A stretch of DNA of 43,372 nt from Lysobacter_K sp043738095 (GTDB lineage: Bacteria; Pseudomonadota; Gammaproteobacteria; Xanthomonadales; Xanthomonadaceae), in the NCBI GenBank assembly GCA_043738095.1, contig JAYSZI010000116.1:1-43372 (forward strand). Direction: 5' to 3'. Below the pieces are notes generated by a model, which was given only the letters and a program-made list of their open reading frames with translations, ran no database searches and had not been told where the DNA came from. The position numbers and the translations under genes are program-made. The first letter of the stretch is position 1. Each line of letters opens with the position of its first letter. This document shows positions 1 through 9,900 of this stretch, one piece after another.

Positions 1-2
1 CA

Positions 3-1001
3 CGCCTCGCGCCACCCGCGGACGCGCGGATCTGGGTCGGCAGCGTGCTCGGGGCGATGGGGCCCAAGCAGCAGGTCGGCGACTTCGCCCAGAACAACTT
101 TCTGCGCCTGAGCTCGCGCCTGCGCAACTTCGCCGACCTGTTCAACCCGAGCCGCGCCGGCATTTCCGAAGCCGTAGTCCCGGCGACGTCGAAGTTCATC
201 GGCAAGACCGGCAGCGATCTGCAGCTGCGCAAACAGTTTGGCCTGAGTCTGCTGGCGGTGAATCGCGACAAGACCGTGCACCGCGGCAACGTCCGGGACG
301 TGGCGTTGCGAGCCGGCGACATGTTGGTCTTCCACAGCATCTGGACCGACCTGGCCGAAGCCGCCGCAAGCAAGGATCTGGTCGTGGTCACCGACTACCC
401 CAAGGGCGAGCAGCGCCCGCACAAGCTCAAACTCGCCCTGGTGATCTTCGCGGTGTCGATGCTGCTGGCGCTGTCGTCGCGGTTGCCAGTGTCGATCGCG
501 CTGATGACCGGCGTTGCCGGCATGCTGGTCGCTGGCGTACTCAACATCGACGAGGCTTACGACGCGATCAACTGGAAGACGGTATTCCTGATGGCCTGCC
601 TGATTCCGCTGGGCTGGGCGATGGATTCCAGCGGCGCGGCGGCGTGGGTCGCCGGGCACACCATCGAACGGCTGCCGACCGGCACGCCGTTGTGGTTGTT
701 GGAGGTGTTGCTCGGCCTGTTGACCACCGCGTTTTCGCTGGTGATCAGCCACGTTGGGGCGACGATCGTGGTGGTGCCGCTGGCGATCAACCTCGCGCTC
801 GCCGCGGGTGGTGACCCGACCGCGTTTGCGCTGATCGTGGCGCTGTCGGCGTCGAACAATTTCATGACCGCGTCCAACCCGGTGATCTCGATGATCACCG
901 GCCCCGCGGGCTACACCAACACCGAGCTGTGGCGGATCGGCGGGCCGCTGTCGCTGGTGTATACGCTGCTCACGGTGGCGATGGTGAACCTGTTGTTTTG
1001 A
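3..1001 (+). CDS. SLC13-family (DASS) permease, C-terminal part
   Basis: Inner-membrane transporter of the SLC13 / divalent anion:sodium symporter group, cut by the window start; the reading frame is open from base 3 with no start in view. The first ~125 residues seen form a soluble segment resembling a TrkA_C (RCK_C) domain, ending in LRAGDMLVFHS, which in this subfamily sits between membrane halves. After that come about six hydrophobic helices, with SHVGATIVVVPLAINLA and a SASNNFMTASNPV stretch typical of the family's second substrate-binding signature. The substrate (sulfate, dicarboxylate or other anion) cannot be told from this half. No downstream gene is obviously linked: the next gene is convergent, after about 250 bases in which I see nothing. 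Confidence 0.85.
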   Translation, partial: RLAPPADARIWVGSVLGAMGPKQQVGDFAQNNFLRLSSRLRNFADLFNPSRAGISEAVVPATSKFIGKTGSDLQLRKQFGLSLLAVNRDKTVHRGNVRDVALRAGDMLVFHSIWTDLAEAAASKDLVVVTDYPKGEQRPHKLKLALVIFAVSMLLALSSRLPVSIALMTGVAGMLVAGVLNIDEAYDAINWKTVFLMACLIPLGWAMDSSGAAAWVAGHTIERLPTGTPLWLLEVLLGLLTTAFSLVISHVGATIVVVPLAINLALAAGGDPTAFALIVALSASNNFMTASNPVISMITGPAGYTNTELWRIGGPLSLVYTLLTVAMVNLLF

Positions 1002-1250
1002 CGGGTTCGGCCGCTGCCTACCCACGTTGGCCGACAGCGCTCAAACGCACGGCTTGAGGTTGTCTTCAACACCCGGATGGACTTCCTTCGGTTGAAATCA
1101 GGGCAAGCGCGACGCGCATCGCCTCGCAGAAACGAATCGCAGCGCGCGTAATGATCTGTCTATGTCCTTGTCAATGTGCCCTGACCACATTGCGATAGCG
1201 GATCAAGTCGCGCTGTGGCGCCCAGCGTAGGGGCGCACGCCCACTCCGGT

Positions 1251-1622
1251 TCACGCCTCGCTGTCGAGCCACACCGCGCCATCGCGCACGACCACGGCTA
1301 CCGCGCGCAACGCATCGCCGCGGCAGGGACCAGCGATACACTGCCCGCCGGAGAGCTCGAAACTCGCGCCGTGCGCGGCGCAGACCAGCAGCCCGTCTTT
1401 GCTCATCAGGAATTGGCCCGGCGCCCAGTCCAGCCGACGCCCCGCATGCGGGCAGATGTTGAGCCACGCACGCACCGCATCACCGGCGCGATACAGCAGC
1501 AACGATTCGGCATCACCGGCGATCGTGACTTCTACCTCAGCAAAGCCGCCATCTGCGAGCCGATCCAAGCTCAGCAGCGATGCGGCTGCGCCGACAGGAT
1601 TTTCGTTTAACGAAGTTCTCAC
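1251..1622 (-). CDS. Small Rieske [2Fe-2S] protein
   Basis: A stand-alone Rieske-type iron-sulfur protein of about 124 residues. The cluster ligands are visible: a CPHAG box followed about 16 residues later by CAAHGASF, matching C-x-H ... C-x2-H. There is no signal peptide or membrane segment, so it resembles soluble ferredoxin-like electron carriers (NirD/dioxygenase type) rather than a bc1 subunit. Redox partners are not encoded nearby. I chose a GTG start at 1622; an upstream in-frame GTG at 1670 has a Shine-Dalgarno-like GGGAG, but it lies too close and would leave only 20 bases to the divergent gene. The start is therefore uncertain; the product class is not. Confidence 0.82.
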   Translation of the reverse strand: MRTSLNENPVGAAASLLSLDRLADGGFAEVEVTIAGDAESLLLYRAGDAVRAWLNICPHAGRRLDWAPGQFLMSKDGLLVCAAHGASFELSGGQCIAGPCRGDALRAVAVVVRDGAVWLDSEA

Positions 1623-1690
1623 AACTCGACCATCCCTCGAGCCGATACTCGCGTGTCCGGCCCCCGCCACATTCTCCCACGACCCATCGC

Positions 1691-1993
1691 ATGTTCGCCC
1701 AGACCCGTTTCTTCGATTTTTCCCGCCTCGGTACCCACGATTTCAACGCGCGCGTGCGCGCCGCATTCGAACCGCGCAAGCCGCGCCACCGGCTGCTGCG
1801 CTTTGCGCTGGGTCTGGTCGGGCTGGCGTTGGTGGTGGTGCTGGTGATGTTCGGCGTCGTGGTGGGCGGGATCATGCTGGTTGTGGGACTTGCCTACAAA
1901 TTATTCATGCGCCGCGGCAAACCCATCGCGCGCGATCCACGCATCGTCGACGCCGAGTATCGCGTCGTCCGCACGCCGCTGCTGCGGCGCTGA
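1691..1993 (+). CDS. Small two-helix membrane protein, unknown function
   Basis: A 100-residue protein beginning MFAQTRFFDF. A basic N-terminal segment (PRKPRHRLLR) precedes about 35 strongly hydrophobic residues that can form one long or two short membrane helices, ending in a positively charged tail (KLFMRRGK). I do not recognise a functional family. The start at 1691 is the most natural ATG; an upstream in-frame extension to 1580 would overlap the divergent Rieske gene. The stop lies 3 bases before the next gene's ATG, so the two are probably co-transcribed. Confidence 0.65.
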   Translation: MFAQTRFFDFSRLGTHDFNARVRAAFEPRKPRHRLLRFALGLVGLALVVVLVMFGVVVGGIMLVVGLAYKLFMRRGKPIARDPRIVDAEYRVVRTPLLRR

Positions 1994-1996
1994 GGC

Positions 1997-2764
1997 ATGG
2001 CTGACGTCATCGCGGCCGCGCCGCACCACCGCATCCCTGTCCGCCGTCAAGGCGCTGGGTCTAGCGACGCGGTCACTTATTCCTCGGTTGCCCCCGACAC
2101 GGCGGCCGATACCTTTCCGGTGCGCCGCATCTACTGCGTCGGCCGCAACTTCGCCGAGCACGCGCGCGAGATGGGCGCAGTGGTACCGACCTCTGCCGCC
2201 GATCGCGGCAACCCGGTGTTCTTCTGCAAACCGGCTGACGCCGTAGTGCTCGACGGCCGCGTGCCGTATCCGCGTGGCACCAACGACCTGCACCACGAGG
2301 TCGAACTGGTCGTCGCGCTTGGCGCGGACGCGCCCGACGGCCTACTTGATCCGGTTGCAGCCGATGCGCTGGTGTTCGGCTACGCGGTCGGCCTGGACTT
2401 GACCCGCCGCGACCTGCAGGCCACCGCCAAGGCCAAGGGCCTGCCCTGGGATACCGGCAAGGCGTTCGACCACTCTGCACCGATCAGCGCGCTGGTGCCG
2501 GCCCACGAGGTTGGCGATCTGTCGATGCACTCGTTGACGCTGCGGGTCAACGGCGAGGTCCGGCAGCACGGCGCGCTTGGCGACCTGGTCTGGAATGTGC
2601 CGGAGATCCTGCACGAGCTGTCCAAGTTGTTCGCGCTACGTGCGGGCGATCTGGTGTTTATGGGCACGCCCGCCGGAGTAGGCCCACTGCAGCCGGGCGA
2701 CCGGTTCGAGGCCACGCTCGATGGTGTGGTCGGGCTTCACGGCGAAGTAGTGCAATCGGCATAG
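1997..2764 (+). CDS. Fumarylacetoacetate hydrolase-family enzyme
   Basis: A 255-residue member of the FAH / 5-carboxymethyl-2-hydroxymuconate hydratase-isomerase superfamily; relatives hydrolyse fumarylpyruvate or acylpyruvates. Seen: the family start RRIYCVGRNFAEHAREMG, NPVFFCKPADAVV, the metal-binding HHEVELVVALG acid cluster, DLTRRDLQ, KAFDHSAP and a C-terminal GDLVFMGTPAGVGPL. These match the conserved fold and a divalent-metal site. The N-terminal ~30 residues before RRIYCV are not conserved-looking, so the true start may be slightly downstream. The gene sits alone after the small membrane protein, with no aromatic-degradation operon around it, so the physiological substrate is open; FAHD1-like oxaloacetate decarboxylase activity is another possibility. 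Confidence 0.88.
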   Translation: MADVIAAAPHHRIPVRRQGAGSSDAVTYSSVAPDTAADTFPVRRIYCVGRNFAEHAREMGAVVPTSAADRGNPVFFCKPADAVVLDGRVPYPRGTNDLHHEVELVVALGADAPDGLLDPVAADALVFGYAVGLDLTRRDLQATAKAKGLPWDTGKAFDHSAPISALVPAHEVGDLSMHSLTLRVNGEVRQHGALGDLVWNVPEILHELSKLFALRAGDLVFMGTPAGVGPLQPGDRFEATLDGVVGLHGEVVQSA

Positions 2765-3082
2765 TCATCGCGTGCAAAGCGGATGTAACCGCGCGCGTCT
2801 TGCCTGTCGGTTCTCTGGTTAGGCAGAAACCCACGCTGGATTCCCAGCCTCCAGTCACCGGGCCGCCACTTTTCCGGGGATGACGACAACAAAAGCGCCC
2901 CCCTTCGCTCCTGCGAAAGCAAGACCCCAGCGCCTTGGGTCTCTAAACTCGGGTGACTGGGTGCAACTTTCAAAGCGATGCCAGCGATAAGCCGAGCCGC
3001 CGTATTAGATTAAGCCCGCCCTCGTTTTGTTAGCCGGCGCGCAGGACCCGCCACCACATATCCCCCTGCCTAGGAGTCCACT
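2765..3082. other. Intergenic region with degenerate palindromic repeat
   Basis: I see no gene here. Bases about 2838-2890 hold a degraded relative of the repeat array found further on: a CTGGATTCCC arm and a CCGGGGATGACG arm separated by about 25 bases. The segment around 2902-2930 (CTCCTGCGAAAGCAAGACC) resembles the second palindrome type. The end of the region carries the mscL ribosome binding site. Confidence 0.4.
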
Positions 3083-3490
3083 ATGCGCATGATCGGCGAG
3101 TTCAAGGAATTCATTGCCCGCGGCAACGTCATCGATCTGGCCGTGGCCGTGGTCATTGGCGCCGCGTTCGGCAAGGTCATCACTGCTCTGGTCGAGGGCA
3201 TCGTGATGCCGCTCATTGCCACCATGACCGGAGGCGTCAGCGTCGCGGACTGGAAGGTGGTGGTCACCCCGGCGCAGGTGGGCGTCGATGGCAAGGAAGT
3301 CGCGGCCGAGCTCGCGATCAAGTACGGCACGTTCCTGCAATCGATGCTCGATTTTGTGTTGGTCGCGCTGGTGATCTTCCTCGTGCTCAAGGCCTACAAC
3401 CGCATGCGTACGCCGGCCGAAGTGGTGATCGCGGCCCCGGCCGAGGAAGTGCTGCTGTTGCGGGAGATTCGCGATTCCCTCAATCGCTGA
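3083..3490 (+). CDS. mscL: Large-conductance mechanosensitive channel MscL
   Basis: A 135-residue homopentameric inner-membrane channel that opens under extreme turgor to release solutes during osmotic downshock. The diagnostic start FKEFIARGNVIDLAVAVVIGAAFGKV (amphipathic helix plus the glycine-rich TM1 pore helix) is present. A periplasmic loop, a second helix (MLDFVLVALVIFLVLKAYNRM) and a charged C-terminal helix (EEVLLLREIRDSL) follow. Length is normal for the family. A good Shine-Dalgarno (TAGGAG) lies 8 bases before the ATG. The gene appears monocistronic. Confidence 0.97.
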   Translation: MRMIGEFKEFIARGNVIDLAVAVVIGAAFGKVITALVEGIVMPLIATMTGGVSVADWKVVVTPAQVGVDGKEVAAELAIKYGTFLQSMLDFVLVALVIFLVLKAYNRMRTPAEVVIAAPAEEVLLLREIRDSLNR

Positions 3491-3602
3491 GCGCCGTTGG
3501 CCTAGGCTTGGTCGGCGGCGGCACACCTCGCGTGACTTGAGGCACCTCAACGCGAACGGACAACTTGCTACGCTCGCGGCTTCGTCTTTCAGGGGAAGTT
3601 GC

Positions 3603-5063
3603 ATGCGCGCATCCGTGTTGGCCATGGCCGTTGGTCTGGCCGCGCTATCGACCACCGGCAGCATCGTGGCCGCCGCGCGCGTAACCCACATCCCCGAAGC
3701 GGCTATCGCCAACGCCGCTCAACTGCGCGAGACCGCATTGGCCAGCGACTTGGGCTATCGCATCACGCAGTCGCTGACGACCGAGGTCGGCCCCCGTCTG
3801 GCCGGCAGCGAGGCCGATGCGCGCGCGGTGGCGTGGGCGCAGGCGAAATTCCACGAACTGGGCTTCGACAAGGTGTGGCTCGAACCGGTGACGTTTCCGA
3901 AATGGGAACGGCGCAGCGAACATGCCCGCGTGGTCGGCGCGCAGGGGCAGCCGCTGGTAGTAACCGCACTCGGCGGCAGCCCCGGCGGCACGGTCGAAGG
4001 CCTAATCGTGCGCTTTGCCGACCTGGCCGCGCTGGAGGCGGCCGCACCCGGTTCGCTCGCCGGCAAGATTGCCTTTATCGACGTCAAGATGGAGCGCGCG
4101 CGCGATGGCAGCGGTTACGGTCCGGCGTCGCGCGTGCGCAGCCGAGGGCCGTCGGCGGCGATCCGCGCTGGTGCGGCGGCCTACCTGATGCGGTCGGCCG
4201 GCACCGACTCGCACCGCAATCCGCACACGGGCATTACCCGTTTCGACGACGGCCTGACGCCGATCCCGTCGGCGGCGCTGGCGGTACCCGATGCCGAACA
4301 ACTCAGCCGCTTGCTCGCACTCGGCCCGCAGCGCGTGCGCGTGGCGCTGGATTGCGGCTGGGAAGGCACGGCGACCTCGCACAACGTGATTGGCGAAATT
4401 ACCGGTTCGAAAGCTACTGGTTCAAAAGGTGGCGGCTCCGGCGGACGCAAGTTATCGAATGAAGTCGTACTGATCGGCGGTCATCTGGATTCGTGGGACC
4501 TGGGCACCGGCGCGATCGATGATGGTGCCGGCGTCGGCCTGACCATGGCCGCGGGCGCGCTGATCGGACAAATGCCCACCCCACCCGTACGCACGATCCG
4601 CGTGGTCGCATTCGCCAACGAAGAACAAGGCCTGTACGGCGGCAAGGCGTACGCACTGAAGTACGCAAAAGACGTGGTGCGCCATCAAATCGCGGCCGAA
4701 AGCGACTTCGGCGCCGGCCGCATTTACGCGTATTCGAGTTCCGCCCCCGCGCATGCCCAGGCCGCAGACCGCCAGATCGCCGCCGCGCTCGCGCCGCTTG
4801 GCATCGCCCACACGCCTGGCCAGGGTGGCCCGGGGCCCGACATCAGCACGTTCGCCGCGCAAGGCTTAGCGTGGGCCACGTTGCGCCAGGACGGAACCGA
4901 TTATTTCGATCTGCACCACACGCCAGACGACACCTTCGACAAGATCGATCCGCAGGCACTGGCGCAGAACGTCGCGGCGTATGCGGTGTTCGCCTACCTG
5001 GCCGCGTCAGCAGAAGGCGATTTCGGTAGCGCGGCCAAAGTGGTTGTGCCGCCGGTGGAATGA
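3603..5063 (+). CDS. Secreted M28-family zinc aminopeptidase/carboxypeptidase
   Basis: A 486-residue exported metallopeptidase. The start at 3603 follows AGGGGAAG and opens a clear signal peptide (MRASVLAMAVGLAALSTTGS, cleavage near AAA). A PA-like inserted domain (IAFIDVKM ... RAGAAAYLMRS) precedes the catalytic domain. Two-zinc ligands of the M28 type are visible: GGHLDSWDLGTGAIDDGAG (His near 294, Asp near 306), NEEQG (about 339) with the general-base glutamate, AESDFG (about 367) and the C-terminal HHTPDDT (about 438). It probably trims peptides in the periplasm or medium. A short low-complexity insert, TGSKATGSKGGGSGG, sits just before the first zinc motif. The gene is monocistronic. Confidence 0.92.
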   Translation: MRASVLAMAVGLAALSTTGSIVAAARVTHIPEAAIANAAQLRETALASDLGYRITQSLTTEVGPRLAGSEADARAVAWAQAKFHELGFDKVWLEPVTFPKWERRSEHARVVGAQGQPLVVTALGGSPGGTVEGLIVRFADLAALEAAAPGSLAGKIAFIDVKMERARDGSGYGPASRVRSRGPSAAIRAGAAAYLMRSAGTDSHRNPHTGITRFDDGLTPIPSAALAVPDAEQLSRLLALGPQRVRVALDCGWEGTATSHNVIGEITGSKATGSKGGGSGGRKLSNEVVLIGGHLDSWDLGTGAIDDGAGVGLTMAAGALIGQMPTPPVRTIRVVAFANEEQGLYGGKAYALKYAKDVVRHQIAAESDFGAGRIYAYSSSAPAHAQAADRQIAAALAPLGIAHTPGQGGPGPDISTFAAQGLAWATLRQDGTDYFDLHHTPDDTFDKIDPQALAQNVAAYAVFAYLAASAEGDFGSAAKVVVPPVE

Positions 5064-5104
5064 GGCATTCGGGCACGGGCGGCGCTCTAGGCCATCTACG
5101 GCAC

Positions 5105-5727
5105 ATCCCCGCGTTCGCGGGGATGACGGGCACGGGGCACGCTCACCAAGCTCGCGATGCCTGCGTACGCAAACCCGTCATTCCTGCGCACGCAGGAATC
5201 TAGGGACGTTGCTTTCTCGGGCCGCAAGGCACTGGATCCCCGCGTTCGCGGGGATGACGGGCACGGGGGCACGGGGGCACGGGGGGCACGCTCTCGCCAC
5301 GCTCACCAAGCTGGCGATGCCTGCGTACGCAAACCCGTCATTCCTGCGCACGCAGGAATCCAGCGGCGTTGCTTCTCTCGGGGCGCAAGGCACTGGATCC
5401 CCGCGTTCGCGGGGATGACGGGCACGGGGCACGGGGCACGGGGGCACGGGGGGCACGCTCGCCACGCTCACCAAGCTCGCGATGCCTGCGTACGCAAACC
5501 CGTCATTCCTGCGCACGCAGGAATCCAGCGACGTTGCTGTTCTCGGGCGCAAGGCACTGGATCCCCGCGTTCGCGGGGATGATGGGCACGGGGGCACGGG
5601 CACGCTCACCAAGCTGGCGATGCCGCGCACGCAAACCCGTCACTCCTGCGCACGCAGAAATCCAGCGACGTTGCTGTTCTCCGGGCGCAAGGCACTGGAT
5701 CCGCGCGTCCCCGGGATGACGGGGCAA
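5105..5727. repeat. Tandem REPIN-like array of paired palindromes
   Basis: Four near-identical units start at 5142, 5302, 5467 and 5605 (about 160, 165, 138 and 123 bp), preceded by a half unit at 5105-5141. Each unit begins CTCACCAAGCT and carries two palindromes: CCCGTCATTCCTGCGCACGC with its return arm, and GGATCCCCGCGTTCGCGGGG followed by ATGACGGG. The two are inverted relatives of each other, about 30 bases apart, so a unit can fold into two hairpins or one long stem. Units are separated by a GGGCACGGG-type tract of variable length. The end lies about 35 bp from the convergent methyltransferase gene, so it may also act as a transcription barrier. Several short apparent reading frames inside it are repeat artefacts. 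Confidence 0.9.
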
Positions 5728-5763
5728 TGAGCTTGGGGCGTCAGGTCCTACCCGGGCGTTCGA

Positions 5764-6888
5764 TCAGCGGCGCGACTTCCACGCCGCCAGCATCACCGCG
5801 GTCGCCGCAGCGACGTTGAGGCTCTCGACCGCGCCGCTGCCGGGGATCGACAGCTGCAGGTCGCAGGCGGCGATGAGCTCACGATCCATGCCTTCGCTTT
5901 CCGCGCCAAGCACATAGACCACGCGCTCGGGCAGTGGCGTCGCGAACAGATCGCGTCCGCCCTGGACCAGCGTCGCGGCGAGCGTGAAGCCGCTGCTGCG
6001 CAGCTGTGCCAGGGAATTGTCGCTACGGCCCAGCCGCACCATCGGTACCACCTCCGCGCCGCCTTCGGCCACGCGCGCCGCGGCGCCGGACAACGCCAGC
6101 GGCGAATGTTTCGGCAGCAGCACCGCGGCGACGCCGAAATGTGCGGCCGAGCGCAGGATCGCGCCGAGGTTGTGCGGGTTGCCAACGCCATCGAGCCAGA
6201 TCGCGCATTGCGGGCCCGCCGGCAGCTCCCGTAGCCATTCCGAAAGCGAAGCCTGCTCCGGCCGCAGCACGTCCGCGACCACGCCTTCGTGGTGGGCGCT
6301 CGCGGCAAGCTTCTGCAGGTCGGCTTCGTCGACCACGCGGTAGCCGACACGGTTGGCGACGCACCATTTCAGCAGCGGCTGCAGCGCCGGTATGCGCGCC
6401 TCGCTCAGGTAGACCTTGCGGATCGCCTGCGGGCGCCGGGCGAATACCGCGTGCAGGGCGTTGAGCCCGTACAGGCGCAACTCGGCATTGCGACGCTCGC
6501 GCGAGGGCGACAGCGCGGCCTCCATCTCGGCATGCAATGCAGCGTCGTCGGAACTGGGCTCGAGAGGCTGCGCGTGCGGCCGGGGTGCACGCGGCGGCGG
6601 ATAGACGCGCGGCGCGCGCTCGCCGGGCGACCGCGACGAAGTCGTGCCTGAGGAAGAAGACGCATCGCGCGGTGCGCGCGGCGGACCCTGCCGGTATGGC
6701 ACGGCCGCGGGGTGCGGCACGTTCGACCCAGCTTGTCGGTACGGCGAGGGCGCCCGTTCGGGTTTCCCGGGCGCACCCTCGCGCGGCCGCTCGTGACCTT
6801 CCCCACCCTCACGCGGTTCACGCGGTTGTCCCCACGGATTGGCGGTGGAGGATGGCGGACGCGGCGGGCGGGAACGATGGTCGGGCAT
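5764..6888 (-). CDS. SpoU/TrmH-family RNA 2'-O-methyltransferase
   Basis: A SPOUT-class methyltransferase that transfers methyl from S-adenosylmethionine to a ribose 2'-OH in rRNA or tRNA. The three SpoU motifs are complete: GNPHNLGAILRSA (motif 1), VYVLGAESEGMD (motif 2) and LSIPGSGAVESLNVAAATAV (motif 3). An RNA-binding substrate domain (LYGLNALHAVFARRPQAIRKVYLSE) precedes them, as in RlmB. Unusually, about the first 130 residues are Pro/Arg/Ser-rich and look disordered. I chose the ATG at 6888 because the longer frame from 6942 would overlap the end of the upstream pump gene; 16 bases separate the two genes, so they may share a transcript. Exact target (23S G2251 or another site) is not decidable here. 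Confidence 0.9.
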   Translation of the reverse strand: MPDHRSRPPRPPSSTANPWGQPREPREGGEGHERPREGAPGKPERAPSPYRQAGSNVPHPAAVPYRQGPPRAPRDASSSSGTTSSRSPGERAPRVYPPPRAPRPHAQPLEPSSDDAALHAEMEAALSPSRERRNAELRLYGLNALHAVFARRPQAIRKVYLSEARIPALQPLLKWCVANRVGYRVVDEADLQKLAASAHHEGVVADVLRPEQASLSEWLRELPAGPQCAIWLDGVGNPHNLGAILRSAAHFGVAAVLLPKHSPLALSGAAARVAEGGAEVVPMVRLGRSDNSLAQLRSSGFTLAATLVQGGRDLFATPLPERVVYVLGAESEGMDRELIAACDLQLSIPGSGAVESLNVAAATAVMLAAWKSRR

Positions 6889-6904
6889 GGGATCGGGTGG
6901 TTGC

Positions 6905-9900
6905 TCAGGTGGAGCCGCCGGCAAGCGGCGTGGTGGATTCAAGGCGGTCGAGCTCGTGCTTCACCGCATCGGGCGAGCGCGTGTAGCGCGCGAGCAGCAC
7001 GTAGAACGTCGGCACGATAAACAATGAGAGCAGCGTTGAGAACGATACGCCGAATATCACCACCACACCGATCGTGGCGCGGCTGGCCGAGCCCGGGCCG
7101 CCGGCCAGTACCAGCGGCAAGGCGCCGGCCACGGTCGCGATCGACGTCATCAGGATCGGGCGCAGGCGCACGCTTGCGGCCTCGACGATCGCCTGGTGGA
7201 TGCTGCGGCCGGCATCGCGCAGCTGGTTGGCGAACTCGACGATCAGGATGCCGTTCTTCGCCGCCAGCCCGACCAGCATCACGATGCCGATCTGACTGAA
7301 CAGGTTGAGCGTGCCACCGGTCAGGGCCAGCCCGATCAGCGCGCCGAGCACGCCCAGCGGCACCGTCAGCATGATTACGAACGGATGGATGAAGCTCTCG
7401 AACTGCGCCGCGAGTACCAGGAACACGATCAGCAGCGCGAGCGTGAATGTCAGCAGCACCGCGCCGCCGGCGGCCTGGTATTCGCGCGACTCGCCCTTCC
7501 AGTCGACCTGGGCGTGATCGGGCAATTCCTCGGCAATAACCTGGTTGGCCCACGCAATCGCGTCGCCCATGCGGTACCCCGGCGCGAGGCCGGCGCTGAT
7601 CGTGATCGCGCGCAGGCGGTTGAAGCGGTTGAGGCTGCCCGGTTCGGCCAGCTCATTGAGCGTGACCAGGTTCGACAAGGGCACCAGGCCGCCGTCGCGC
7701 GCGCGCACCTGGATCGCTGCGAGGTCGGCCGGCGACGCGCGTCCGGCTTTGTCGGACTGCACGACCACGTCGTACTCCTCGCCGTCCTGCACGAACGTGG
7801 TGACGCGGCGGCTGCCCATCATCGTCTCAAGCGCATGGCCGATGTCGGCCACGCTCACGCCGAGGTCGGCCGCCCGTTGGCGATCGATCTGCACGCGCAT
7901 CTGCGGCCGGGTTTCCTTGTAGTCCGAATCGGCGGAGAACAGCTGCGGGTTCTGCTCCATCCGCGCGAGCAGTTTGTCGCGCCATTGCGCGAGTTCGGCG
8001 TAGTCCGGGCCTCCCAGCACGATCTGCAAGGGCTGGCCGCGGCTGCGCACCAGGCCGGTACGCACCTGCGGGTTCGCGCGCACACCGGGCAATTGGGCCA
8101 GCTCGCCGCGCAGGCTGTCGACCACGTCGTTGGTGCTGGCGTCGCGCTTGTCCCAGTCCTGCAGAAACACGATCACCTGGCCGGTGTGCATCTCCTCGCT
8201 CGCGCCGAAGCCGCCGGGCACGCGGGTGTTGGCGCGCTGGATGGGCTTTCCGGATTTCTCGTCGCCGACATGTTGGGCGAGCACCTTTTCGACCTGCTGG
8301 ATCTGCTTCACGGTGTAGTCGTAGCCTGCGCCCTCGGGGCCGACCACCGACACGAAGAACGCGCCACGATCCTCCGGCGGCGCTAGCTCCGACGGCACCA
8401 GTTTGAACAAGCCGAAACTCAGCGCGATCGCCACCAGCATCAGTCCGCCGAACAGCCACGGCCGCTCGACGCTGCGATCGATGAAGCGTTGGTAGCGCAC
8501 GCTCAGCCCGCTCAAACGCGCATTGACCCAGCGGTGTACGCGGTTGGACTTCTGCTCATCGTGCGGCCGCACCAGCTTCGACGACATCATCGGCGTGAGC
8601 GTCAACGCGACGAATGCCGAGATCGCGACAGCACCAGCCAACGCCACAGACAACTCGCGGAACAACCGCCCGGTGTTGCCTTCCATGAAGCCGATCGGCA
8701 GGAACACCGCGACCAGCACGGCGGTGGTCGCGATCACCGCGAACGCGACCTGCTTGGTGCCGCGCGCGGCGGCGACCAGCCGGGGTTCGCCCAGGTCCGC
8801 GCGGCGCTGGATGTTCTCCAGCACCACGATCGCGTCGTCGACCACCAGGCCGATGCACAGCACCAGTGCCAACAAGGTCATCAGGTTGATCGAGAAGCCA
8901 AACGCGTACAGCGGGATGAACGCCGCGACCAGGCACACCGGCACCGTCAGCGCCGGAATCAACGCCGCGCGCAGGCTGCCCAGGAACAACCAGATCACGA
9001 TCAACACCAGCACGATCGCCTCGAACAGCGTGTGGTACACGCGCCGGACGGCCGACTCGATGAAGACGGTGGTATCGAACGCGACGAAGATCTTGCTCCC
9101 GGCCGGCAGCGTTGGCTGGATCCGGACGGCCTCAGCACGCGCGGCCAGGGCAACATCCAGGCTGTTCGCGGTCGAGGTCTTGACGATGCCCAGGCCGATG
9201 TTCGGTTCGCCGTTGCTGCGGTAATAAGCGCGGCGTTCGGCCGACGCCAGTTCGACCTTGGCGACATCGCTCAGCCGCACCACGTAGCCGTCAGCGCCTT
9301 TGGTCAGGGGGATCTGGGCGAAGTCCTCGGGCTTCTGATAGCCGCGGGCGACGCGCAGGGTGAAGTCGCGCGTGTCGGATTCGATCCGGCCGGCCGGCAG
9401 TTCGACATTTTCGGCGCGCAATGCCGCCTCGATCTCGTTGACGGTGATGCCGCGCGCGGCGAGCGCATCGCGATCCAGCCAGATCCGCATCGCGTAACGT
9501 TGCTGGCCACCGATACGAACCTGGGCGACGCCGTCGATGCTCGACAGCCGGTCGACGACGTAGCGATCGGCGTAGTCGGTGAGCTGCAGCGTGTCCATCT
9601 GGGTCGAGCTCATGTTGAGCCACAGCACCACTTCGGAATCGCTTTCGACTTTCTCCACCTGCGGCGGATCGGCTTCGTCCGGCAGGCGGTTGGACACCCG
9701 GCTGACCGCATCGCGCACGTCGTTCGCGGCGGCCTCGATCTCGCGCGCGAGGGTGAACTCGATGCTGATCGAGGCGCGACCGTTCACGCTGCGCGACTCG
9801 ATCGTCTCTATGCCTTCGATGCCGGACAAGGCGTCTTCCAGCACTTGGGTGATGCGGGTCTCGACCACCCCCGCCGATGCCCCCGGGTAGCCGACATCGA

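Noticed and set aside
5105..5727. Possible CRISPR array because of regularly spaced palindromes
   Set aside because: Units are 123-165 bp, the intervening sequence is itself repeated instead of unique, and no cas genes are near.
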